The notes: generated by a model from the letters alone, not told the origin. Shown: positions 10,478 through 19,899, numbered from the stretch's first letter. The stretch: 64,000 nucleotides of DNA from Maridesulfovibrio sp. (GCF_963677005.1 NZ_OY781616.1:2228766-2292765); one strand, 5' to 3'. Program-made: numbers and translations.

Positions 10478-11949
10478 TTGCAGCTGAAGGACCGAGTGTA
10501 CCCCTGGTAACGGATGCGGCCTGTCCCATTATGCGCAGCAGAGTGGGCAACATTCATATGATCGGAATCGGCGGCTCGGGAATGAGCGGCATTGCCGAGG
10601 TGCTGATCAACATGGGCTTTACCGTGACCGGTTCAGACCTTGCTGCCGGAGCACCGGTCAAGCGGCTGCTCAAAATGGGTGCGCAGGTATACATCGGCCA
10701 TGGAGCAGACAATGTCAGCAATGCTGATGTGGTGGTCAAATCCACAGCCATATCCAACGACAACCCGGAACTCGTCCGCGCCCGCGAACTGGGTATCCCG
10801 GTCATTCCCAGAGCGGAAATGCTGGCCGAACTCATGCGGCTGCGCACCGGCATAGCCGTGGCCGGAACCCATGGAAAAACGACTACAACCTCGCTGCTGG
10901 CAACAATTTTCACGGAAGCCGGGCTCGATCCAACGGTCATCATCGGCGGAAGGCTGAACACCTTCGGCAGCAACGCCCGCCTTGGCGACGGCCAGTACCT
11001 GATTGCTGAAGCAGATGAATCTGACGGCTCCTTCCTCTGCCTGTCCCCGATCATTACCGTGGTGACGAACGTGGACAGGGACCATATGGATTTCTACGCC
11101 GATCAGGACGCCATTGACGAATCCTTTCGCACGTTCATGAACGGAATTCCCTTTTACGGAATGAACGTGGTCTGCGGTGATGATCCCGGAGTGAAAAGAC
11201 TGCTGCCGACCATCAAAAGACCGTGCATGACCTACGGGCTGGGTAAGGAAAACCGGTTGCGGGCGGAAATACTCTCCTGCGAAGTCCGTTCCCTGTTCAA
11301 AGTATTTCTGGATGACGAACTGCTCGGGGAAGTCTCTCTGGCACAGCCGGGCAAGCACAATGTGCTCAACGCGCTTGGAGCCATCGGCGTGGCCCTTGAA
11401 GCAGGGCTGGACCGTCAGGCCATTCTTTCCGGGCTATCGAATTTCATGGGTGTCGGGCGCCGTTTCGAAAAGAAAGGCGAATGCAAGGGAGTGCTGGTGG
11501 TGGACGACTACGGACACCATCCTGCAGAAATCATGGCCACTATTGAAACGGCTAAATCGTGCTTTCCCAACCGCAGACTGGTCGTGGCCTTCCAGCCGCA
11601 CCGGTTCACCAGAACACAGGCGCTGTTCGGGGAGTTCTGCAAAACCTTTGAAAAGTGCGATGAACTGCTGCTGACCGAAATATACCCAGCTTCGGAATCA
11701 CCGATTCCGGGTGTGAACGGCATGTCGCTGGCACAGGGCATCCGTCAGGTCAGCTCCACCAAAGTCCGTTTTTACCCGGACTTCGAAGTGCTGGAAAACG
11801 AACTGCCCAACATCCTCAAACCGGGCGACCTGTTTATCACCCAGGGTGCGGGATCAATATATAAAATCGGCGAAAACTACCTGAGCTACCTTGAAGAACA
11901 GGGTTGCGACTGCAAAATCAGCGACGGCTGCACACCGTTCAACGGATAA
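10474..11949 (+). CDS. murC: UDP-N-acetylmuramate:L-alanine ligase MurC
   Basis: First of the four Mur ligases, joining L-Ala to UDP-MurNAc (491 residues). The Rossmann motif [17 protein letters not shown] is at about residues 28-45, the P-loop AGTHGKTTT near residue 130, and [20 protein letters not shown] and FQPHRFTR follow. The ATG at 10474 has a good GAGAGG and overlaps the murG stop (ATGA). It gives a 19-residue extension before MRSRV, where most homologues begin, so ATG 10531 is an alternative. The C-terminal tail is unusually rich in cysteine (CDCKISDGC). Confidence 0.95.
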   Translation: MIAAEGPSVPLVTDAACPIMRSRVGNIHMIGIGGSGMSGIAEVLINMGFTVTGSDLAAGAPVKRLLKMGAQVYIGHGADNVSNADVVVKSTAISNDNPELVRARELGIPVIPRAEMLAELMRLRTGIAVAGTHGKTTTTSLLATIFTEAGLDPTVIIGGRLNTFGSNARLGDGQYLIAEADESDGSFLCLSPIITVVTNVDRDHMDFYADQDAIDESFRTFMNGIPFYGMNVVCGDDPGVKRLLPTIKRPCMTYGLGKENRLRAEILSCEVRSLFKVFLDDELLGEVSLAQPGKHNVLNALGAIGVALEAGLDRQAILSGLSNFMGVGRRFEKKGECKGVLVVDDYGHHPAEIMATIETAKSCFPNRRLVVAFQPHRFTRTQALFGEFCKTFEKCDELLLTEIYPASESPIPGVNGMSLAQGIRQVSSTKVRFYPDFEVLENELPNILKPGDLFITQGAGSIYKIGENYLSYLEEQGCDCKISDGCTPFNG

Positions 11950-11952
11950 GAC

Positions 11953-12825
11953 ATGAGCCTCGAACTGCTTCATAAACCGGACATGTCCGCACTCACCTCT
12001 CTCGGCATAGGGGGAAAAGCCCGCGTGCTTGCCAGAGTAGGAGATGAAAACGGACTGGATGAACTGGCCCGCTTTATAGAAAAGGAAGGACCGGAAGTCA
12101 TTGCCATAGGTGAAGGAAGCAACATGCTTGCCGGAGACGGAGAGCTCAATCTGGCGCTGATTCAGATCCGCCGGTCAAGAAGGGCCGGGGTCACGGTCTC
12201 TGAAAACATCGTGCGGACTCCGGCAGACATCAGGCTGCCCGGACTCCTTTCCGTGCTGATCAAAATGGGCCTTTCCGGAATGGAAGGTCTGGCCGGAATT
12301 CCCGGTTCCGTCGGCGGCGCAATCGCAATGAACGCCGGTTCATATGGAACGGAGATATCCGGCACTGTAAAACGGGTCCGGCTCTGGACTCCGGGCAAGG
12401 GGCTTTTCTGGAAAAACGCATCTGAAATGGACTGGGGATACCGGCACTTTGATGCCCGTACCGGAGAATTCACTCTGGTATGGGAAGCGGAACTCAGGCT
12501 CTTCCCATCAAGTGAGGAAAAAGTTCGGACTGCGGTAAAAGAAACTTTCTCGAAAAAGAAGGCCACACAACCGGTCACCGAAAAATCCGCCGGGTGCGTC
12601 TTTAAAAATCCGGAAGGATTCAGCGCCGGCAAGCTGCTTGATGAAGCCGGATTCCGGGGACGCAGGCTGGGCGGAATGGCTTTTTCGGAAATGCATGCAA
12701 ATTTTCTGGTCAACACGGGGGGCGGAAACGCAGCCCAGGCGTTGGAGCTTATGGATCTGGCTCGCGAAACCGTAGCCGAAAGGTCGGGAATAACTTTAAA
12801 TCCGGAGGTTATAATTCTGCCATGA
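11953..12825 (+). CDS. murB: UDP-N-acetylenolpyruvoylglucosamine reductase MurB
   Basis: FAD- and NADPH-dependent reductase that forms UDP-MurNAc (290 residues). The flavin-binding N-terminal region contains SLGIGGKARVL and GEGSNML. The central region has GLAGIPGSVGGAIAMNAGSYG-type residues (about 108-128). The C-terminal lobe has SAGCVFKNPEG, SAGKLLDEAGF and HANFLVNTG, and the final catalytic glutamate lies in NPEVIIL. The pattern resembles type II (short) MurB. ATG 11953 follows murC by 3 nt, and the stop overlaps ftsQ as ATGA. Confidence 0.95.
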   Translation: MSLELLHKPDMSALTSLGIGGKARVLARVGDENGLDELARFIEKEGPEVIAIGEGSNMLAGDGELNLALIQIRRSRRAGVTVSENIVRTPADIRLPGLLSVLIKMGLSGMEGLAGIPGSVGGAIAMNAGSYGTEISGTVKRVRLWTPGKGLFWKNASEMDWGYRHFDARTGEFTLVWEAELRLFPSSEEKVRTAVKETFSKKKATQPVTEKSAGCVFKNPEGFSAGKLLDEAGFRGRRLGGMAFSEMHANFLVNTGGGNAAQALELMDLARETVAERSGITLNPEVIILP

Positions 12826-13688
12826 GTGTTGCCGGTATAAAGAAAACCAGACTGACCCTGAGCAAAACGGGAAAAGCCCGGAAAGCCAAGAACAAGGCCA
12901 AAAAGAGCAGAAGCGCGTCTTTCTCGGCTGCGGATATCATGCTGACCGTTATGCGCAAGGTGTGCATTTCCGGTGCCTGTCTGCTTGTGCTCGCCGTAGT
13001 GGGACTGGGCTGCCTGGCCGGGTACCGCTGGATGACCACGCACCCTTATTTTTCGCTGCAGGACATCAAGGTCAGCGGCAACCACAGGCTGACTTACGGA
13101 GAAATCCTGTCCATCGCGGATGTGAACCTGAACAGGAACAGCCTGGACGTCAACATAGGCGAAGTTGAAAACAGGCTGAGCGGCAACCTGTGGATAGACT
13201 CGGCAACCGTGAAAAGACAGCTTCCGGGCAAGCTGCACATCATAGTGCATGAAAAGGTCCCGAGCTTCATGGTCCGGCAGGACGACAAGCTCTACTACTG
13301 CGACAGCAGGGGCGGACTGATTGCACCGGTTGCTCCGGGGAAATTCACTTCCCTGCCGTATCTGAACATTGACTCCGATGCCATGGACAAGGCGGCCATC
13401 CTGCCTGAATTCATGGGCAGGCTGGGGAGAAGGGAACTGCCCTTCGACGCCGGACAGATCGCCTGGATAGACATCAAGGGCGGCAACAGGATGGAAATTT
13501 TTATGGACAGCCTCAATCTGAAGGTCCTGTTGGGGCTGGACAACTGGCAAGAACAGCTTTCACACCTGAACACAGTCTGGAATGACCTCAAAAACAGGGG
13601 AGAGTTCAGGGATGTGGCGGCCATATCCACCGGAAACGGCAGAGTCTGGGTTGAAAAACGCACTCCGGGAAATGGATCGCCGCAATAG
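12822..13688 (+). CDS. ftsQ: Cell division protein FtsQ (POTRA domain)
   Basis: Bitopic division protein of 288 residues with a strongly basic cytoplasmic tail (about residues 1-45, many Lys/Arg), one transmembrane segment (about 48-70), and a periplasmic POTRA domain beginning near FSLQDIKVSGNHRLTYGEI. The FtsQ/DivIB domain follows, with WIDSATVKRQLPGKLHI and VHEKVPSF. In known systems it bridges early and late divisome proteins through FtsL and FtsB. Position between murB and ftsA is classic. The start overlaps murB by 4 nt; 41 nt separate it from ftsA. Confidence 0.93.
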   Translation: MSVAGIKKTRLTLSKTGKARKAKNKAKKSRSASFSAADIMLTVMRKVCISGACLLVLAVVGLGCLAGYRWMTTHPYFSLQDIKVSGNHRLTYGEILSIADVNLNRNSLDVNIGEVENRLSGNLWIDSATVKRQLPGKLHIIVHEKVPSFMVRQDDKLYYCDSRGGLIAPVAPGKFTSLPYLNIDSDAMDKAAILPEFMGRLGRRELPFDAGQIAWIDIKGGNRMEIFMDSLNLKVLLGLDNWQEQLSHLNTVWNDLKNRGEFRDVAAISTGNGRVWVEKRTPGNGSPQ

Positions 13689-13729
13689 GCAATATCCCCA
13701 ATCTATCAAGGTGATGAGGAGAAAAAATT

Positions 13730-14959
13730 ATGTCCAAGTCTGATCTGATCGTCGGCCTCGATGTGGGCACCACAAAGATCTGCGCAGTGGTAGGGGAACC
13801 GACTGCGGACGGGGTAGACATTGTCGGCATCGGCACCGCCCCATCCACAGGACTGCGCAAGGGAGTGGTCGTCAATATCGAGCAGACGGTGCAGTCCATC
13901 AAAAAGGCTCTTGAAGAAGCCGAACTGATGGCCGGATGCGAAATCCGCTCCGTTTACGCCGGAATCGCCGGCAGCCACATCAAGGGGTTCAACAGCCACG
14001 GGGTCATTGCCGTTAAGGGCGGTGAAGTGACCCAGAAGGATGTGGACAGGGTTATCGATGCGGCCAAAGCAGTGGCCATACCGCTGGACAGGGAAGTGAT
14101 CCACACCCTGCCGCAGGAATACATCGTGGATGATCAGCGGGGCATCGCAGATCCTCTGGGCATGGCGGGCGTGCGTCTTGAAGTCAAGGTGCACATCGTT
14201 ACCGGAGCGGTTACTTCGGCCCAGAACATCATCCGCTCCTGCCACCGCTCGGGCCTCGACGTTTCGGACATCGTTCTCGAATCATTGGCTTCCAGCAAGG
14301 CTGTCCTTTCCGAAGAGGAAAGGGAAATCGGAGTCGCCATTGTGGATATCGGCGGGGGAACCACCGATCTGGCTATTTTCGCCAACGACTCCATCAAGCA
14401 CACCTCGGTCATCGCACTGGGCGGAAACAATCTGACCAACGATATCGCTTTCGGCCTGAGAACCCCAATGGGCTCCGCCGAGCAGATCAAGGTTAAATAC
14501 GGAACCGCGCTTACCGACCTTGTTACCACGGACGAGACAATTGAAGTTCCTTCCGTCGGCGGCCGCGACCACCGCAAGATGTCCAAACGGGTGCTTGCGG
14601 AAATATGCGAACCGCGTTGCGAGGAAATACTGGCCCTGGTTGATCAGGAACTGGTGCGCAGCGGATACAAGAACATGATCGCTGCCGGCGTTGTGCTCAC
14701 AGGCGGAACCTCGCTTGTGGACGGAATGCAGGAACTTGCGGAACAGATTTTCGACCTGCCGGTCCGCATCGGTTATCCCGCGGGCATCGGTGGACTCAAA
14801 GATGTTGTAAACAGCCCCAAATTCGCTACCGCGGTAGGGCTGCTCATGTACGGCGCGGAAAAGGAAGGCGGCTCCGAGCAGGTTTTCCGCATCCGCGACG
14901 AAAACGTTTTCAACCGCATTCTGGGCAGGATGCGCAAATGGTTCACCGACATAGCCTGA
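13730..14959 (+). CDS. ftsA: Cell division protein FtsA (actin-like)
   Basis: Actin-fold ATPase (409 residues) that tethers FtsZ filaments to the inner membrane. Phosphate-1 motif [15 protein letters not shown] is at about residues 8-22. The SHS2 domain (about 85-165) replaces actin subdomain 1B, and the later nucleotide motifs [11 protein letters not shown] and [11 protein letters not shown] are present. The C-terminus [15 protein letters not shown] looks like the amphipathic membrane-targeting helix. A strong AGGAG lies 10 nt before ATG 13730. It stands between ftsQ and ftsZ. Confidence 0.97.
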   Translation: MSKSDLIVGLDVGTTKICAVVGEPTADGVDIVGIGTAPSTGLRKGVVVNIEQTVQSIKKALEEAELMAGCEIRSVYAGIAGSHIKGFNSHGVIAVKGGEVTQKDVDRVIDAAKAVAIPLDREVIHTLPQEYIVDDQRGIADPLGMAGVRLEVKVHIVTGAVTSAQNIIRSCHRSGLDVSDIVLESLASSKAVLSEEEREIGVAIVDIGGGTTDLAIFANDSIKHTSVIALGGNNLTNDIAFGLRTPMGSAEQIKVKYGTALTDLVTTDETIEVPSVGGRDHRKMSKRVLAEICEPRCEEILALVDQELVRSGYKNMIAAGVVLTGGTSLVDGMQELAEQIFDLPVRIGYPAGIGGLKDVVNSPKFATAVGLLMYGAEKEGGSEQVFRIRDENVFNRILGRMRKWFTDIA

Positions 14960-15047
14960 TTGTAAGGCCGGTGCGGTGATGGCTTTCCCGGGTCGATCAG
15001 CCGGGAAGAATCAAACCACTAGGATTGTAAAAACAGGGGAAACTGAA

Positions 15048-16331
15048 ATGATGATGGATTACATGGAAATCGAAGGTGACGGTCAGGCCAGGATCAAGGT
15101 TATCGGCTGCGGAGGTGGCGGCGGTAACGCTATCAACAACATGATCCAGTCCGCTCTTACAGGCGTGCGTTTCATCGCCGCCAACACCGATGCACAGGAC
15201 ATCAGCAAGTCTCTGGCGGAATACAAAATCCAGCTCGGCGACAAACTCACCAAAGGTCTCGGAGCAGGCGCAAACCCGGATGTGGGTAAAAACGCAGCTC
15301 TTGAATCGCAGGAAGTTATTCGTGAACTGGTCAGCGACAGCGATATGGTATTCGTAACCGCCGGTATGGGCGGCGGAACCGGAACAGGCGCCGCACCGGT
15401 CATCGCAGGCATAGCCAAGGAAGCCGGAGCACTTACTGTTGCAGTCGTCACCAAACCTTTTTATTTCGAAGGCAAGCGCAGACTCCTGCAGGCGGAAAAG
15501 GGAATTGAGGAACTCAAGAGTGTTGTTGACGCTATCATCACCATTCCCAACGACCGTCTGCTCCAGCTCGCAGCCAAAAAAGCCGCATTCTCCGAAATGC
15601 TCAAAAAGGCCGATGAAGTACTCTACTACGGCGTAAAAGGCATCGCAGACCTGATCACCGTACACGGCCTGATCAACCTCGACTTTGCCGACGTCCAGGC
15701 GGTTATGTCCAACTCCGGACTCGCACTCATGGGTACCGGCATAGCCCGCGGTGAAAACAGGGCACGCGAAGCAGCCATGAAGGCCATCACCAGCCCGCTG
15801 CTTGAAGACGTTTCCATTGAAGGTGCCAAAGGCGTACTCATCAACATCACCTGCTCCCCGGACATGACCATCGACGAAGTCAGCGAAGCGGCAAACATTG
15901 TACACGAAGAAGCCCACGAAGACGCACAGATATTCTTCGGGACCGTTTTCGACCCCGAAGTGGGCGATGAAATGCGCATCACCGTAATCGCAACCGGAAT
16001 TGAAAACGCGCACGATCAGGCTGTTGCCCCGACAATGGACGCACAGCCCCAGCCGCAGCGTGCTGCTACCATAACCCCGCGCGGGATGGCTCCCAGACAG
16101 AAAGAGACTGTGACCTCCATACACCAGCTCGGCAGCTCACATGCAGAGGAAGACCGTTCCATTCCCGCATACCTGCGTCACGGAGCAAATAAACCGACAG
16201 AAGCATCCGGAAGCCAGGAAAACGTTCAGCGCCAGCCCAAACAGGCTGCAGCCAACTCCGGCGAAGAATTCATCTTCCATGATGATGACGATTTCGAGGT
16301 ACCGACTTTCATCCGCAAACAGGCCGACTAG
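15048..16331 (+). CDS. ftsZ: Tubulin-like division GTPase FtsZ
   Basis: Forms the Z-ring (427 residues). The tubulin signature [13 protein letters not shown] is at about residues 107-119, with [17 protein letters not shown] at the N-terminus and the T7 loop NLDFADV later. After the core comes a low-complexity linker (about 325-410) and the conserved C-terminal peptide EVPTFIRKQ, which binds FtsA. The frame is open to 14976, but ATG 15048 has AGGGGA 8-13 nt upstream and gives the family N-terminus. The 88 nt between ftsA and this start leave room for a separate promoter or processing site. Confidence 0.97.
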   Translation: MMMDYMEIEGDGQARIKVIGCGGGGGNAINNMIQSALTGVRFIAANTDAQDISKSLAEYKIQLGDKLTKGLGAGANPDVGKNAALESQEVIRELVSDSDMVFVTAGMGGGTGTGAAPVIAGIAKEAGALTVAVVTKPFYFEGKRRLLQAEKGIEELKSVVDAIITIPNDRLLQLAAKKAAFSEMLKKADEVLYYGVKGIADLITVHGLINLDFADVQAVMSNSGLALMGTGIARGENRAREAAMKAITSPLLEDVSIEGAKGVLINITCSPDMTIDEVSEAANIVHEEAHEDAQIFFGTVFDPEVGDEMRITVIATGIENAHDQAVAPTMDAQPQPQRAATITPRGMAPRQKETVTSIHQLGSSHAEEDRSIPAYLRHGANKPTEASGSQENVQRQPKQAAANSGEEFIFHDDDDFEVPTFIRKQAD

Positions 16332-16393
16332 TCCTGACTGCGCATGACTGATAGAAATGGAACAGTACGGATAAACAGGTCCGGAACCGCATA

Positions 16394-18085
16394 ATGGCCG
16401 TGGTAAAAGACAATTTCTTCTATTACGGCCAGGAAGAACCATCTCCGGATGAGACCGGTGGACGTCTGCCCACAGCACTGGTCTTTCCCGGAAGGAAGGG
16501 TGCGGCACTGTCGACTCTGGGCTGGCAGGCGGTTTACAGACTGCTAGCCCCGGACCCTGAACTTGCCGTCGAAAGATTTTTCCTCGGCGACCCTGGAAAA
16601 CCGTCTGTTTCAGAGGACAGCGACAAGGAGCTGTCCAGGTTTCCCCTGATCGGCTTCAGCATCAATTTCGAGGAGGAGTATCTCCACCCGGTAAGGATGC
16701 TGAAAGACTCGGGTGTTCCGCCTCTCGCGGCGGAACGCCCGGACTTCCCGCTGGTCATGGGCGGAGGTCCGGTAGCGTTTCTGAATCCGGAGCCGATAGC
16801 TCCCTTCTTCGACCTGTTCTGGACAGGAGAGGCCGAGGCAGGATTGAAGGAACTGTGCATTGAACTGAAAAAGCACATCTTCAACGGGGGCAGCAAAAAA
16901 GAATTTCTTGATTCGATCAAAGACCGCAACGGGGTCTATGTCCCCGGAATGACATCGGGCAGAGTACGCAGGGCAGTGCTTGCGCCGGGTCTGCCGGAAA
17001 GAGAAAACGGGGTTCCCCTGCTGACCGAACCGGCATACTCCTGCTTCACAAGTCCGGACGCGGTTTTCAAGGACATGTTTCTGGTCGAGGTAAACCGGGG
17101 CTGTCCATACGGCTGCCGCTTCTGCGCCGCCGGTTATGTTTACCGTCCGCCACGCCACGCATCCATCGAACAGCTCAAAACAATTGTGGAACTGGCCGAT
17201 CCTCCCAAAGTGGGACTGGTCGGAACAGCCCTTACGGACTGGCCGGACCTGATTCCATATATTGAATGGCTCAAGGCCCGAAAAACAAAATTTTCCCTTT
17301 CATCAGTCCGCGCCGACGGGCTTACCGAAGAACTTCTGGATATCCTGCGCGCAGCCGGAGTGCGCACGGTGACACTGGCTCTGGAAGGAGCCAGCAAACG
17401 CCTGCGCGATGCCGCCAGCAAGAATCTGGAGGAAGACGATTTCCTGCGTGCTGTGGAACTGTGCGCCGCCAAGGGAGTCAATCACCTCCGCGTATATATT
17501 ATAGTAGGCTGGCCGGGCGAGACTTCCGAGGACTACGAGGAGTTCGCCGACATGCTCCAGAAGGTGGACGAAGCAAGAAGCCGCGGACAGGGCAAAAAGA
17601 AAAAACAGTTCATGCGCATAACCCTGGGCGCAAGCTGCCTTGTTCCGAAACCCTGGACTCCCCTGCAATGGGCTGCCATGCCCTCGGAGTCGGAACTCAA
17701 GGAAGTTCTGGGCGCAATCAAGGGGCTGACAAAGAAATACAAGGGAATCGCATTTTCCGGAGACTCCCCTTTTCAGGCCCGCCTGCAGGGTATACTGGCC
17801 AGGGGTGATAAATCACTTGCGGAATTCATATCCATAGCTGCCGAGCATGGCGGGTGGAAAAAGGCTTTCAAATACTATGAAGGCGACCCTTACAGATTCA
17901 TTGACCGCCCGTTTGGCGAAGAAGCTGAACTGCCCTGGGATTTCATCGACTGCGGCATCAAAAAATCCTACCTCCTGCGCGAGTGGAAAAGATTTCAGGA
18001 AGGTGTAAGGAGCCCGGTCTGCCCACCGCAGGGATGCGCTGCGTGCAAATCATGCGGCATGTTCCAGTGGCTTGAGGAAGGCTGA
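16394..18085 (+). CDS. B12-binding-like radical SAM protein, function unknown
   Basis: A 563-residue radical SAM protein. The N-terminal third (about 25-190) has the layout of a B12-binding-type domain (TALVFPGRKGAALSTLGWQ, LVMGGGPVAFLNPEPI) but lacks an obvious DxHxxG cobalamin motif. The radical SAM core starts near residue 233 with VNRGCPYGCRFCAAG, the CxxxCxxC that binds the 4Fe-4S cluster. GWPGETSEDYEEF is typical of this superfamily. The C-terminus has a second cysteine cluster (CPPQGCAACKSCGMFQW). It resembles the unnamed TIGR03960-type family, and I cannot assign a substrate. It lies 62 nt after ftsZ in the same direction. Confidence 0.8.
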   Translation: MAVVKDNFFYYGQEEPSPDETGGRLPTALVFPGRKGAALSTLGWQAVYRLLAPDPELAVERFFLGDPGKPSVSEDSDKELSRFPLIGFSINFEEEYLHPVRMLKDSGVPPLAAERPDFPLVMGGGPVAFLNPEPIAPFFDLFWTGEAEAGLKELCIELKKHIFNGGSKKEFLDSIKDRNGVYVPGMTSGRVRRAVLAPGLPERENGVPLLTEPAYSCFTSPDAVFKDMFLVEVNRGCPYGCRFCAAGYVYRPPRHASIEQLKTIVELADPPKVGLVGTALTDWPDLIPYIEWLKARKTKFSLSSVRADGLTEELLDILRAAGVRTVTLALEGASKRLRDAASKNLEEDDFLRAVELCAAKGVNHLRVYIIVGWPGETSEDYEEFADMLQKVDEARSRGQGKKKKQFMRITLGASCLVPKPWTPLQWAAMPSESELKEVLGAIKGLTKKYKGIAFSGDSPFQARLQGILARGDKSLAEFISIAAEHGGWKKAFKYYEGDPYRFIDRPFGEEAELPWDFIDCGIKKSYLLREWKRFQEGVRSPVCPPQGCAACKSCGMFQWLEEG

Positions 18086-18159
18086 TTTCAACCGCACTTC
18101 TTCCTTATTCTGTCCCCTGTTCTCTGTACCCCTTCATATAAGTTCAGCCCTTCCCCCAT

Positions 18160-18178
18160 TTGTGCAACATCTTGTGCA
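18160..18178 (+). promoter_or_regulatory. Distal pair of TTGTGCA motifs
   Basis: Two direct copies of TTGTGCA, at 18160-18166 and 18172-18178, 12 nt apart. They lie about 240 nt upstream of the sigma-54 element at 18418. The same heptamer recurs at 18313-18341 and 19241-19260. A role as a distal activator site is inferred. Confidence 0.4.
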
Positions 18179-18312
18179 GACCCCATGCAGACATGCATGG
18201 CTGCATTCTTACCTGAAACAGACATATTCAGCATATCGGCGGCCAGCTTTATTCGATAATGAGCTCCCATGATTTGAAACATTGAGTTTTCTTATCAGAT
18301 TATAAAGATAAT

Positions 18313-18341
18313 TTGTGCAGCACTTGTGCAGACGTGCGCAA
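18313..18341 (+). promoter_or_regulatory. Putative activator (NtrC-type) binding site cluster upstream of first zraP-like gene
   Basis: Two direct TTGTGCA copies (18313-18319 and 18324-18330, 11 nt apart) are followed by TGCGCAA at 18335-18341, which forms a dyad with the second copy (TTGTGCA-GACG-TGCGCAA). The cluster ends about 77 nt upstream of a sigma-54 promoter, the usual spacing of an enhancer for a bacterial enhancer-binding protein. The obvious candidate regulator is the NtrC-family protein encoded at 22679-24082. Binding is inference. Confidence 0.55.
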
Positions 18342-18417
18342 AATATTGCATCTTTATCTATACTCATATCCGGCTACAATATTACGTATCTATTTGTTAT
18401 TATTAGTTTATATCATT

Positions 18418-18433
18418 TGGCACACCGTATGCT
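18418..18433 (+). promoter_or_regulatory. Sigma-54 promoter of first zraP-like gene
   Basis: TGGCACACCGTATGCT matches the sigma-54 (RpoN) consensus: GG at 18419-18420 and GC at 18431-18432 are separated by exactly 10 nt, and the -24 box TGGCAC is perfect. It lies about 50 nt upstream of the ATG at 18481. Confidence 0.8.
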
Positions 18434-18480
18434 TATACAAAAAACGAGAGGGCACAGTTTTTACAACAAAAGGAGTAATT

Positions 18481-18993
18481 ATGAAAAAGCAAATCGTGAT
18501 TCCTGCTGTACTGATAATGGTTCTGGCTCTGGCCGGAACAGCTATGGCCCGCCCGGCTTTTAACGGGGGCTTCGGAAACGGCGGCCCCGGACAGCCTTGC
18601 ATGCAGCCTTTCTGGCAGCCTTTCGAACAGCTCACCCCTGAAAAACAGAAGGAAGTAAAGGCTGTTTTCCAGAAATACGAGGACAAGTTCGAGTCCAACA
18701 GAAACCAGATGTGGGCCAAAAGGACTGAACTGAGAGCCCTTGTAGCTTCCGGTAAGGCGGAAAAAAAGGATATCACAACGCTGGTCAAGGAGATGTCCGA
18801 CCTCAAGACCAAGCAATACAATCTTCGCAAGCAACTATCCGGCGAGATTGAGCAGATATCGGGTATTGCCATGCCCGCATTCGGCGGCGGCGGATACGGT
18901 ATGGATAATGGCAGGTCCGGTTTCGGCGGCAGAGGTATGGGAAGGCATAATCAGAACTTTCCCGGACCCGGCTGTCCTAACTACAACTTTTAA
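18481..18993 (+). CDS. Periplasmic CpxP/Spy/ZraP-like protein (paralogue 1)
   Basis: A 170-residue exported protein. The signal peptide ends near AMA at residue 23. The mature part is a helical LTxxQ-like domain: QLTPEKQKEVKAVFQKYEDK, MWAKRTELRALVASGKAEKK, then a long charged helix. It ends in a Gly-rich tail with Met, His and one late Cys. This is the CpxP/Spy/ZraP fold, periplasmic chaperones or metal-binding repressors of envelope-stress kinases. The start ATG 18481 has AGGAG upstream; an upstream frame extension to 18313 runs over the promoter and is not coding. A ZraP-like role is inferred from the downstream sigma-54 two-component system. Confidence 0.85.
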   Translation: MKKQIVIPAVLIMVLALAGTAMARPAFNGGFGNGGPGQPCMQPFWQPFEQLTPEKQKEVKAVFQKYEDKFESNRNQMWAKRTELRALVASGKAEKKDITTLVKEMSDLKTKQYNLRKQLSGEIEQISGIAMPAFGGGGYGMDNGRSGFGGRGMGRHNQNFPGPGCPNYNF

Positions 18994-19047
18994 CCACCCT
19001 TCATAAAAAGCATCACTCCCCTGCGTAACTGAAATGCAACTGGACTG

Positions 19048-19083
19048 GGGCCGGAAGAACTCGGAGTTCTTCCGGCCCTTTCC
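19048..19083 (+). terminator. Rho-independent terminator after first zraP-like gene
   Basis: A 13-bp perfect stem (19048-19060 with 19066-19078, GGGCCGGAAGAAC paired to its complement) with a 5-nt loop, followed by a short TTTCC run. It isolates the first zraP-like gene from the second, in line with separate promoters. Confidence 0.8.
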
Positions 19084-19233
19084 TATTTGGCTCAATAATC
19101 AGAATTCAGCATCATCGGATATGGCCCCAGATCAGCATGCCGGGCCGGCAAACTTAATTACATTTTCCGAATGCCATTAATTTACGGGCATTCGAAATCG
19201 CGGTGTAAGTCTGCACTTGCTACAGAATCGTCC

Positions 19234-19260
19234 GCACTTTTTGTGCAGCAACCTGCACAT
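19234..19260 (+). promoter_or_regulatory. Putative activator binding site cluster upstream of second zraP-like gene
   Basis: TTGTGCA at 19241-19247 is inverted relative to TGCACAT at 19254-19260, with a 6-nt spacer. GCAC at 19234 forms a further dyad with GTGC at 19243. Extra TGCACTT half-sites flank it (19212 and 19267). The cluster ends about 74 nt upstream of the sigma-54-like element at 19334, nearly the same distance as at the first gene. Shared control by one enhancer-binding protein is inferred. Confidence 0.55.
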
Positions 19261-19333
19261 ATTCTTTGCACTTACCATCGTTTATATTTCACTATGTTTA
19301 GATAACACTTTGAAATAACGCAAAAACATGCTT

Positions 19334-19349
19334 TGGCACACTTCATGTA
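19334..19349 (+). promoter_or_regulatory. Sigma-54-like promoter of second zraP-like gene
   Basis: TGGCACACTTCATGTA has the perfect -24 box TGGCAC and the correct GG-N10 spacing, but the -12 dinucleotide is GT instead of GC. It is closely similar to the promoter at 18418 and lies about 50 nt upstream of the ATG at 19399. It may be weaker than its partner. Confidence 0.65.
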
Positions 19350-19398
19350 AAGGTAATCAACGAGAGGGCAACAACATTCAACCGCATCAGGAGATCAT

Positions 19399-19899
19399 AT
19401 GAAGAAAAAAGCACTGGTCCCGATGATACTCGTGCTGATTCTGGCGACGGCTTCCGTAGCCATGGCACGAAACGGCTACCGCCTTGCCGGATACCACAAC
19501 GGCAACTGGGCAGCCTACAATCAACTGACACCTGAAAAACAGCAGCAGGTTCAGAGCATCTTCAAAAAGTACGAAGACACTTTTCAGACTCTTCGCAACC
19601 AGCAATGGGCAAAGCGGACTGAACTGAATGCTCTGGTAGACTCCGGCAAGGCCGACAAGGATTCAATCCATGCTCTGGTCAAGGAACTTGGAGAGATCAA
19701 GGCGAAGGTCTATGCAGAACATAAGAAGATGGCCGAAGAACTTGAAAAGGAAACCGGCCTCACCTTCCCTGCAATGGGCCAGGGTGGCGGAAGAGGCTGC
19801 GGTAACTATCGCGGGGGCGGATGTCCCGGCGGTGGAGGGAACTACGGTAACAATCCTGCCGGATGTCCCGGTGGCAACTGCCCCGGGCAGGGTTCCTGA
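19399..19899 (+). CDS. Periplasmic CpxP/Spy/ZraP-like protein (paralogue 2, Cys/Gly-rich tail)
   Basis: A 166-residue paralogue of the protein at 18481. The signal peptide ends at AMA (residue 23), and the helical core carries the same landmarks (QLTPEKQQQVQSIFKKYED, QQWAKRTELNALVDSGKADK). The tail differs: GRGCGNYRGGGCPGGGG followed by CPGGNCPG, four cysteines in a Gly/Pro/Asn-rich context, which could bind metal. The ATG at 19399 is preceded by AGGAG. It is expected to answer the same signal as paralogue 1 because promoter and upstream motifs match. Metal binding is a prediction only. Confidence 0.85.
   Translation: MKKKALVPMILVLILATASVAMARNGYRLAGYHNGNWAAYNQLTPEKQQQVQSIFKKYEDTFQTLRNQQWAKRTELNALVDSGKADKDSIHALVKELGEIKAKVYAEHKKMAEELEKETGLTFPAMGQGGGRGCGNYRGGGCPGGGGNYGNNPAGCPGGNCPGQGS

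Noticed and set aside
14997..16124. 375-codon open frame antisense to ftsZ
   Set aside because: Shadow of ftsZ codon bias; low-complexity Cys/Gly/Phe-rich translation without motifs.
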